Shown: piece by piece, positions 24,530 to 30,153 of the stretch
Numbering within the stretch: the stretch's first letter is position 1
Layout of the letters: each line of letters starts with the position of its first letter
Source of the DNA: JBCKUK01 sp038924905
Lineage (GTDB): Bacteria; Pseudomonadota; Gammaproteobacteria; Burkholderiales; Methylophilaceae
Direction of reading: 5' to 3'
Assembly: GCA_038924905.1 (NCBI GenBank)
Contig: JBCKUK010000005.1
Span: forward strand, 5,747 to 69,746
Length of the DNA stretch: 64,000 nucleotides
The notes under the pieces: model-generated
Seen by the model: only the letters and a program-made list of their open reading frames with translations
Database searches by the model: none
What the model was told of the DNA's origin: nothing
Translations under genes and position numbers: made by a program

Positions 24530-25476
24530 GATGCTTTCCCCATTCCGCGCAATGCGGCTCCCAGCGCGCTAAAGTAGTGCGCCTGGTTTTTCTCCGCCAG
24601 CAGTTCCGGTGTCAACGACAGATCGAACAGGGTGCCGAGATCCAGCATCTCCACCGGCTCGGCGATGTTCCGAGCAAGATGATCGCGCAACGCAAGCGGG
24701 GATGGCAACGGCGCCAACACGATGCGGCCGATGGTCATGAAGGGCAGGGTGCGGTTGATAAAAGCAATAGAGCGCTTCAATTGCAGGGTAATGCGGTCGA
24801 AAATCTTTTCCCTGCCTTCGTCATCGCTGGCAAGGATTGCAGCCAGTGGCTCTTCGATAAAGCGGTCGAGAAACAGTTCCCCCTCGAAGGTGAAGGTGAT
24901 TGCCACGCCCTGGCTGCCCAGGACGACCAGCCCAAGTCCTTCGCCCGGCTTTTCCAGCAGCGCAGCGATATTGCGCTGCGCGGTTTCGCGCACATCCAGC
25001 GCCTGCAAGGGCAACTTGGCCCGGCGGAACGGCGCGGCACGGTGCAGGACGGTTTCGCTCTTGGCTGCGATGACATAGATATGCGACGGCCGGTTTGGCA
25101 GATGCTCCCTGGTCGGGATGGACATCCAGGCGATGTGCGCCTCTTCGGCCGGGTATTCGATCATGGTGCCCAGCGTCCAGCGCACGCTCTGCTCCATCTC
25201 GAACGGCAGCACGGACGGCTCCGGAATCAGCATGATGCTGTAGTCGCTGCGGTTGAGCGGCAGCGTCCACGGGAGCCCCGCCACTGATAGCTTGCGGGAG
25301 AGCCGCGACAGAACGTTGGGGCTGGGCTCGGTTTCCGGCATCGAGCCGCATTTGACGACCTGGGGTTTGCCGCCGGACGTGGCGGGTGGCCGCACGCTCA
25401 CCCCGAAGATGCCATCGGGGCCGGAATCAACACCCGTCCAGCCGTACGCCCTGTCTCTCTTTCCCCACAGTTTCAT
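24526..25476 (-). CDS. mshI: MSHA biogenesis protein MshI (PilM-like)
   Basis: 316 residues, an actin-like cytoplasmic PilM relative. It contains AYGWTGVDSGPDGIFGVSV near the start and LNRSDYSIMLIPEPSVLPFEM, with the LGLVVLGSQGVAITFTFEG segment mid-protein. It is the first gene of the leftward assembly block and should recruit the PilN-domain protein encoded next. The block promoter must lie in the 25.5-kb intergenic region. Confidence 0.85.
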   Translation of the reverse strand: MKLWGKRDRAYGWTGVDSGPDGIFGVSVRPPATSGGKPQVVKCGSMPETEPSPNVLSRLSRKLSVAGLPWTLPLNRSDYSIMLIPEPSVLPFEMEQSVRWTLGTMIEYPAEEAHIAWMSIPTREHLPNRPSHIYVIAAKSETVLHRAAPFRRAKLPLQALDVRETAQRNIAALLEKPGEGLGLVVLGSQGVAITFTFEGELFLDRFIEEPLAAILASDDEGREKIFDRITLQLKRSIAFINRTLPFMTIGRIVLAPLPSPLALRDHLARNIAEPVEMLDLGTLFDLSLTPELLAEKNQAHYFSALGAALRGMGKAS

Positions 25477-25876
25477 CGTTCTGGCAAGTCCAGTTAGAGA
25501 ATCGCAGCCATTATATACTGGTAACCTCTAAAAATGCGCTTTAACCTTGTACTATTTTAACGCTTCACAAATTTTCAGTATTCCAGGCGATTTGAGAGCG
25601 AAGTCGAGCATTATTTGTTCTTTCTCACTGTCTATCCTTTGAAGTTTGAGCAAGCCGACAACCGCAGACAGATGTAATTTAGCACACAGTGAAGTTCGTT
25701 TGCCTATTTTTAAGTATTTCTAGGGTGTTGACTATAGTCAAATCTGGTGTATGTAGCTGTAGCCTCGAAATGACCGCATTGGAAGTGGCCAAACAACCAC
25801 AAACACCACAAACCCATTGCGTTATTAGTAACGATAATGTATAACGTTATTATGTAACGGTGCGCTAGGGGCAAAT
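25477..25876. other. 400-bp intergenic region upstream of mshI
   Basis: Mixed content. A perfect 14-bp palindrome TTGACTATAGTCAA lies at 25728-25741, a form often seen as an operator of Xre-type regulators. On the minus strand 25552-25716 an open frame without a start reads like a protein tail (SAVVGLLKLQRIDSEKEQ, ending ICEALK), probably a gene remnant of unknown type. The mshI promoter is expected near the left side; no clear boxes were found. Confidence 0.5.
25821..25858. promoter_or_regulatory. Paired GTTA..TAAC palindromes, likely operator
   Basis: GTTATTAGTAAC (25821-25832) and GTTATTATGTAAC (25846-25858) lie 19-56 bases upstream of the small regulator-like gene at 25877. Two similar dyads in this position suggest autoregulation. 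A related dyad occurs upstream of the ribbon-helix-helix gene at 37662-37841. Confidence 0.5.
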
Positions 25877-26191
25877 ATGGACAGTACTCTCGTCGAAAGG
25901 CAGCAGCGCTTCCGCGACAAGCGAAAATCCGAAGGCATATGTCAACGAGTCTTTTTTTTGTCAGACGCCGCGATGGTGCAACTCAAAAAACATAAGGAAG
26001 CTACAAAAAGCCCGAGCATGAACCACACGCTCGAAATCTTGCTCAAAGACGCGCCGAAGGTCTTCGCCCAGCTGCAGCGGTTCGCCGCGCAGCACGAGCT
26101 CGTGACCGCGCAAGGCAATCCGAGTGTTGAGGAGGAGCTGCAACGCTCGGTCGAGCTGGGGCGGCTGATAAATATGGCGAGAACACTATGA
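25877..26191 (+). CDS. Small phage-type protein, possible ribbon-helix-helix regulator
   Basis: 104 residues. The N-terminal third is strongly basic (ERQQRFRDKRKSEG), then QRVFFLSDAAMVQLKKHKEATK, which could form a beta strand and helices as in ribbon-helix-helix proteins. The rest is helical. I do not recognise a named family. It is followed, overlapping by 4 bases, by another small frame and then a terminase fragment, so it looks like a phage remnant. The palindromes upstream fit a DNA-binding role. Confidence 0.5.
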   Translation: MDSTLVERQQRFRDKRKSEGICQRVFFLSDAAMVQLKKHKEATKSPSMNHTLEILLKDAPKVFAQLQRFAAQHELVTAQGNPSVEEELQRSVELGRLINMARTL

Positions 26192-26382
26192 GCGATACGC
26201 ACCATCTCAGCCCACAGCACGCCGGACATCGTGCTGGACACACAGCACTCCGCACCGAGAGCTATGCCCGTAGCACTGGGCACTATGCACCAGGTGCTCC
26301 GTGCCAAGAACGGTACGCTAAGACTTCAGGAAGGCCCTTGCAGCCACGTATTAGGCACGGTGAAGGGGTAGCCCAGCCATGA
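26188..26382 (+). CDS. Uncertain phage ORF, possibly frameshifted
   Basis: The ATG frame gives 64 residues rich in His and Arg with an unnatural look. From about 26204 the +1 frame reads more like a protein (STPDIVLDTQHSAPRAMPVA then LRAKNGTLRLQEGPCSHVLG) and stops at 26370. One extra base near 26203 would join MSDTH to that frame. I therefore suspect a frameshifted phage gene; neither version is recognised. Confidence 0.3.
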   Translation: MSDTHHLSPQHAGHRAGHTALRTESYARSTGHYAPGAPCQERYAKTSGRPLQPRIRHGEGVAQP

Positions 26383-26519
26383 TGAAGTTAACGCCCAAGC
26401 AAAAAGCATTTGTTGATCAATACCTGACCTGCCGTTGCGGAGCCGAGGCTGCCAGGAGAGCTGGATACAGCAAAAAAACGGCTCATCAGCCTGAGAAACT
26501 GGAAAGATTTGGACGCTGA
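26379..26519 (+). pseudogene. Truncated phage terminase small subunit
   Basis: 46 codons starting MMKLTPKQKAFVDQYL, then GAEAARRAGYSKKTA. This is the N-terminal helix-turn-helix of phage terminase small subunits, which select DNA for packaging; full proteins are about 150-180 residues. The frame runs into an IS21-type end after TAHQ and stops at once. It shows that a prophage once occupied this site. Confidence 0.8.
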
Positions 26520-26549
26520 CAACTGGAAACTATTGGACGCTGATTGACA
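26496..26549. mobile_element. IS21-type terminal scar
   Basis: Two tandem imperfect units (AACTGGAAAGATTTGGACGC and AACTGGAAACTATTGGACGC) end in TGATTGACA. Read from the other strand it begins TGTCAATCAGCGTCC. Repeated blocks plus a TG..CA terminus are typical of IS21-family ends. No transposase genes accompany it. It separates the terminase fragment from the prepilin fragment. Confidence 0.6.
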
Positions 26550-26763
26550 GATATGGCGGCCTCAACACAATTCAAGCAACCCCGGGCAATCAAATGCCAG
26601 CCCCTTTGGGGGCAGATGAATTGGTAAACACTGATGGTACGACTTTTATAAGCCATACCCCTACACCACAAGGGTCTGTGAACGAATTTGACGACAGTGT
26701 TGTTTGGGCTATCGCCAAATATCTTATTTAACCGTATGGTCAGTGCTGGTCAGCTTCCGTAGT
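26550..26763 (+). pseudogene. C-terminal fragment of a prepilin-like protein, frameshifted
   Basis: The frame reads YGGLNTIQATPGNQ, then SVNEFDDSVVWAIAKYLI and a stop at 26730. A second frame continues as LFNRMVSAGQLP and stops at 26763. Joined, they give the FDD-x-V-W ... LFNRMV-x-AG-x-LP ending that I associate with large prepilin-like proteins of betaproteobacteria. The N-terminus is lost at the IS21-type scar. It probably stood next to moeB before the rearrangements. Confidence 0.5.
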
Positions 26764-26769
26764 TAGCTA

Positions 26770-26872
26770 TGAACGACAATCAACTCCTGCGTTACAGCCG
26801 TCATATCCTGCTGCCGCAAATCGGCTACGAGGGTCAGGATAGGTTAATTCAGAGCCATGCCTTGATAGTTGA
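26770..26872 (+). repeat. Partial duplicate of the moeB 5' end
   Basis: The 103 bp from this ATG match the first 103 bp of moeB (27635-27737) with 5 substitutions. Four are silent third-position changes and one gives Lys to Arg. The identity begins at the ATG and ends at ...ATAGTTG. The frame continues into unrelated sequence and stops near 26943, giving a 57-residue hybrid that is unlikely to work. Confidence 0.92.
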
Positions 26873-26949
26873 CGCGGATGTGGCGACTGATTGCATTGAT
26901 AGCAATAACCCGCTATTATGCATGCAATGCAATCAATTGTGAGGATATT

Positions 26950-27195
26950 ATGGCTAGTTTAACTATCCGAAATTTGGATGAATCACTCAAAACAAAATTG
27001 CGCTTACAGGCAGCGCAACATGGCTGTTCTATGGAGCAGGAGGTGCGCGAGATATTGCGGTATTCAGTGTCGGTAGCACCCACTAGTGTCGGCTTTGCAC
27101 ACAAAATACGCCAGCGTTTTGCATCTATTGAGATTGATACTCTGCCAGTGCCTGAGCGCCAGCCAGCGAGAATACCAACCATATTGGAAGAATAA
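26950..27195 (+). CDS. FitA/VapB-like antitoxin
   Basis: 81 residues from the ATG at 26950, which has GAGGATAT before it. MASLTIRNLDESLKTKLRLQA is the ribbon-helix-helix N-terminus of FitA-type antitoxins, and HGCSMEQEVREIL follows; the C-terminus should wrap the toxin. The upstream sequence TGCATGCAATGCA (about 26918-26930) is a likely operator. The stop overlaps the toxin start as TAATG. Confidence 0.88.
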   Translation: MASLTIRNLDESLKTKLRLQAAQHGCSMEQEVREILRYSVSVAPTSVGFAHKIRQRFASIEIDTLPVPERQPARIPTILEE

Positions 27196-27638
27196 TGTCG
27201 CAGGCAATTTTGCTTGATACAAATGTGCTGTCAGAGCTGATGCGTCCAGCGCCAACTGAGACAGTTCTAACATGGTTTGATGCACAACAAGAATCTGCCT
27301 TCTATACCAGTGCGGTGACGCAGGCAGAAATACTACTAGGCATTGCTTTATTGCCAGGCGGTAAACGTCGAGATGCATTGGCATATGCCGCTGACCAGAT
27401 GTTTAAAGAAGATTTTATCGAACGGTGTTTAGCATTTGATCAAGCAGCTGCTTATGAATATGCATTGTTAGTAGCTAAGCGCAAAATATGCGGACAACCC
27501 ATCACAACAGAGGATGCGCAGATAGCAGCGATTGCTCTGAAGAATCAATTAATACTCGCTACGCGTAACACCAAAGATTTCCAGAATATAGATGGATTAT
27601 TGCTAATCAACCCTTGGCAATCAGTACAAACGGGATGA
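27195..27638 (+). CDS. FitB/VapC-like PIN-domain toxin
   Basis: 147 residues. The PIN-domain acidic residues are seen in LLDTNVLSELMRP (first Asp), TQAEILLGI (Glu), ITTEDAQIAAIA (Glu/Asp) and TRNTKDF (Asp). These bind the metal for ribonuclease activity. The canonical end INPW is followed by six more residues, and its stop (TGA) overlaps the ATG of moeB. The pair lies between two copies of the moeB start. Confidence 0.9.
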   Translation: MSQAILLDTNVLSELMRPAPTETVLTWFDAQQESAFYTSAVTQAEILLGIALLPGGKRRDALAYAADQMFKEDFIERCLAFDQAAAYEYALLVAKRKICGQPITTEDAQIAAIALKNQLILATRNTKDFQNIDGLLLINPWQSVQTG

Positions 27639-28381
27639 ACGACAACCAACTCCTGCGTTACAGCCGTCATATCCTGCTGCCGCAAATCGGCTACGAGGGT
27701 CAGGATAAGTTAATCCAGAGCCACGCCTTGATTGTTGGCGCCGGGGGTTTGGGTTCGCCAGCAGCCTTATACCTGGCGGCTGGTGGCGTGGGTAAGTTGA
27801 CAATTTGCGATTACGATAACGTTGATCTCACTAATCTACAACGCCAGATTGTCCATACCACGCAGTCTGTGGGCTTAAATAAAGCCATCTCCGCACAGCA
27901 GACTTTGCAAGCGATAAACCCGGAAGTAGTTGTAGAAACAGTGCGCGAAAAATCTACCGAAGAAGCTTTTACCAAATTGATAGCCGACGTGGATGTGGTA
28001 GTTGATTGCTCGGATAATTTTGCGACGCGCTATGCGCTGAATCGTATTTGCGTCAAATTGCGTAAACCCCTGGTATCTGGCGCGGCGATTGGCTTTGACG
28101 GCCAAGTAACGGTGTTTGATATGCGTAACGATGACAGCCCATGTTATCACTGCCTGTTCCCCGATATGGGCACAGAAGAAGGGCTGCGCTGTGCGGAAAA
28201 TGGTGTATTTGCTCCGCTGGTGGGCATGATAGGCACCACGCAAGCCGCCGAGGCCATGAAGTTGTTATTAGGCTTGGGCGACAGTCTGCAAGGACGTTTG
28301 CTGTTGCTTGATGCGCAAGCGATGGAATGGCGGAGCATTAAACTGAACCGTGACCCATCTTGCAAAGTCTGTAGTGGTTAG
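27635..28381 (+). CDS. moeB: MoeB/ThiF-type adenylyltransferase
   Basis: 248 residues. E1-like enzyme that adenylates the C-terminal Gly of MoaD or ThiS. The N-terminal RYSRHILLPQIGYEGQ, the nucleotide loop GAGGLGSPAALYLAAGGVG and DVVVDCSDNFATRY are intact. Zinc-site Cys pairs are CYHCLF and CKVC. The ATG at 27635 overlaps the toxin stop, so translation now depends on the TA transcript or a promoter inside it. A GGG precedes the start but there is no good ribosome site. Confidence 0.92.
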   Translation: MNDNQLLRYSRHILLPQIGYEGQDKLIQSHALIVGAGGLGSPAALYLAAGGVGKLTICDYDNVDLTNLQRQIVHTTQSVGLNKAISAQQTLQAINPEVVVETVREKSTEEAFTKLIADVDVVVDCSDNFATRYALNRICVKLRKPLVSGAAIGFDGQVTVFDMRNDDSPCYHCLFPDMGTEEGLRCAENGVFAPLVGMIGTTQAAEAMKLLLGLGDSLQGRLLLLDAQAMEWRSIKLNRDPSCKVCSG

Positions 28382-28385
28382 CGCT

Positions 28386-28486
28386 AACCCCCACCCAACC
28401 CTCCCCCTAGCAAGGGGGAGGGAGTGGTTTTGGCATCTCCAACACATTCCTTCCCCATTTAAGGGGGAAGGTTAGGATGGGGGTTG
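28386..28486. repeat. Paired palindromic repeats left of the DUF559 gene
   Basis: Two G/C-rich hairpin units in inverted orientation: CCCTCCCCCT-AGCA-AGGGGGAGGG and CTTCCCC-ATTTA-AGGGGGAAGG, the second followed by TTAGGATGGGGGTTG. The pair overlaps the 3' end of the DUF559 gene and supplies its stop codon. The same units recur at 28845-28958. Confidence 0.82.
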
Positions 28487-28831
28487 TTCTCTCACAGCAC
28501 TATAAATTGTTTCAACGACGCCCTTCATATTTTGTAGTACCTCATTATTCCAGAAGCGTAAGACCTTCCAGCCTTGTGCTGTTAGCCATGCTGTGCGCAC
28601 ACTGTCATGTTCCTGTAATTCGCTGTGTTGACTTCCATCCACCTCAATTGCCAGCTTTGCATCTATGCATGCAAAGTCGAGGATGTATTTCCCAAATGGA
28701 TGCTGCCGCCTGAATTTTAAACCTTGCATCTGTTGCATTCTCAACTGCTGCCACAAATGCATTTCGGCATCGGTCATTTCGCGACGCAATTTACGTGAGA
28801 AGATTTTGGTGGATGAGGAAACTCTTGGCAT
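28472..28831 (-). CDS. DUF559 (Vsr-like) putative endonuclease
   Basis: 119 residues. The DUF559 pattern is complete: FSRKLRREMTDAEMHLWQQL, LKFRRQHPFGKYILDFACIDAKLAIEVDG (PD-(D/E)xK-like core), SQH, then GWKVLRFWNNEVL. The fold is related to Vsr mismatch endonuclease; the biological role of DUF559 proteins is not known to me. The last residues and the stop are encoded by the left palindromic repeat, and the start lies 15 bp from the right one, so gene and repeats form one unit. Confidence 0.85.
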   Translation of the reverse strand: MPRVSSSTKIFSRKLRREMTDAEMHLWQQLRMQQMQGLKFRRQHPFGKYILDFACIDAKLAIEVDGSQHSELQEHDSVRTAWLTAQGWKVLRFWNNEVLQNMKGVVETIYSAVREQPPS

Positions 28832-28844
28832 TTGTAAAGGCTAC

Positions 28845-28958
28845 ATCCCTATCCTAACCTTCCCCCTGAAAAGGGGAGGGAGCTGCCGGCGAAATTTATA
28901 GATTCCACATCTGTTATATTCCTTCCCCTTGTTAGGGGGGAGGTTAGGATAGGGGTGA
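28845..28958. repeat. Paired palindromic repeats right of the DUF559 gene
   Basis: Unit 1 is CCTAACCTTCCCCCT-GAAA-AGGGGAGGGAG; unit 2, inverted, is CTTCCCC-TTGTTA-GGGGGGAGGTTAGGATAGGGG. They share the CCTATCCTAACCTTCCCC core with the left pair. Together the four units bracket the DUF559 gene. Confidence 0.82.
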
Positions 28959-28965
28959 ATGATGT

Positions 28966-29475
28966 TTATTTCCCGCCTACCAGCGCCTTCACTGCGCCAA
29001 TCAAATCCCCTGGTATTAATATTATCTTGCTGTTCTCAGACATAGAAATTTTATTCATGGCTTGAATGTAGCGATCGCCAAGCAAAAAGGTGGCCGAGCT
29101 GTTGTTCTCTTTTACTGCTTCGCTAATCAGGCGGATAGATTCAGCAGAGGCTTTGGCCGCCACCTCTTGCGCCTCAGCGTCTTTTCTTGCTGCTTCCAGC
29201 CGCGCTTCTGCATTGAGGATTAGTGATTGTTTATCACCTTCTGCCCGCGTTACTACCGCCACTCTTTCGCGCTCGGCGGAGGCTTGCAGTTCCATCGCGT
29301 GCTGCATATTGGGGGATGGTTTTATGTCCTGAATTTCAACAGACTTGACAGTAATGCCCCAGTCAGCTGCTTCGTCAGCCACGGTGGTTTTTAGCTCAGC
29401 TTTAATGCGGTCGCGCGAGGTCAAGGCGTGATTTAAATCCATGCCGCCGATAACTTGATCGCCAGCCCATTAAGT
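28966..29475 (-). pseudogene. SPFH/band-7 protein, N-terminus lost
   Basis: The readable part is the C-terminal 158-170 residues of a slipin/stomatin-like protein: GGMDLNHALTSRDRI, VKSVEIQDIKPS, then the coiled coil and GDLIGAVKAL. Intact family members are about 250-300 residues and begin with a membrane anchor. The membrane helix and most of the band-7 domain are missing; homology ends near 29475, where the oppositely oriented GIDE-like fragment begins. Confidence 0.75.
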
Positions 29476-30107
29476 GGCACATCCTGCATTTTGTTTCGCT
29501 ATTGGGTCTATACCAAAGGCAATGATGACAATTGGCAAGAAACGAGTTATGGCGTCAGCCAGACCACTTTTGAGATTAACGACGGCAGTGGCAGGTGTTT
29601 TGTTGACCCGGACGATGCAGAGGTGATTGCTGCGGAGCGGCGCGTCAGTTACGAAGGCCAGTATAAGCATGTGGAAGAATTGCTCTACGGTGGCACAGTA
29701 TATGTTCTGGGTGAATTTTCCACGGTAGGCGGCGCTAATTCTGCGTTGGGTATAAAAGAGGATGTCAATGCGCTGCCGGCTGAATGGAAACAGAGCCCCG
29801 TGGCTTTGCGCGAGCGCTTTGATCTGGACAAGAATGGCGAAATTGACTTGCGTGAGTGGGAACTGGCGCGCCGAGCAGCGGTGCGAGAAGTGCAAAAGGA
29901 ACACCGTGAAATCCGCGCAGAAAGCAGCACACATGTGATACGGGCACCACGCGACGGCCGATTATTTTTGATCTCAAGTCTATCCCCACAAAAACTTAGA
30001 AACAAATATCTGCACTGGAGTTTTTTTACCTGATGATTATGATTTTAGCAGTCAGTGCAGTGCTATGGCTTTGGCAAAGCTGGTATCTTCAAGCGCTATT
30101 TGACTGA
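29455..30107 (+). pseudogene. GIDE-like membrane protein, N-terminus lost and frameshifted
   Basis: From PLSGTSCILFRYWV the frame resembles the GIDE domain (E3-ligase-like membrane proteins): FEINDGSGRCFVDPDDAEV, VLGEF, and an EF-hand-like loop FDLDKNGEIDLREWE. The frame stops at 30033, but one extra T in the T-run at 30018-30024 would continue it as YLMIMILAVSAVLWLWQSWY, the expected closing membrane helix, to 30107. The N-terminal helix is missing at the junction with the SPFH fragment. Confidence 0.6.
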
Positions 30108-30153
30108 CAGCGCCAGCTTGCGTGGAACGGGGCTGTGGTAAAATTCTGCCCTT

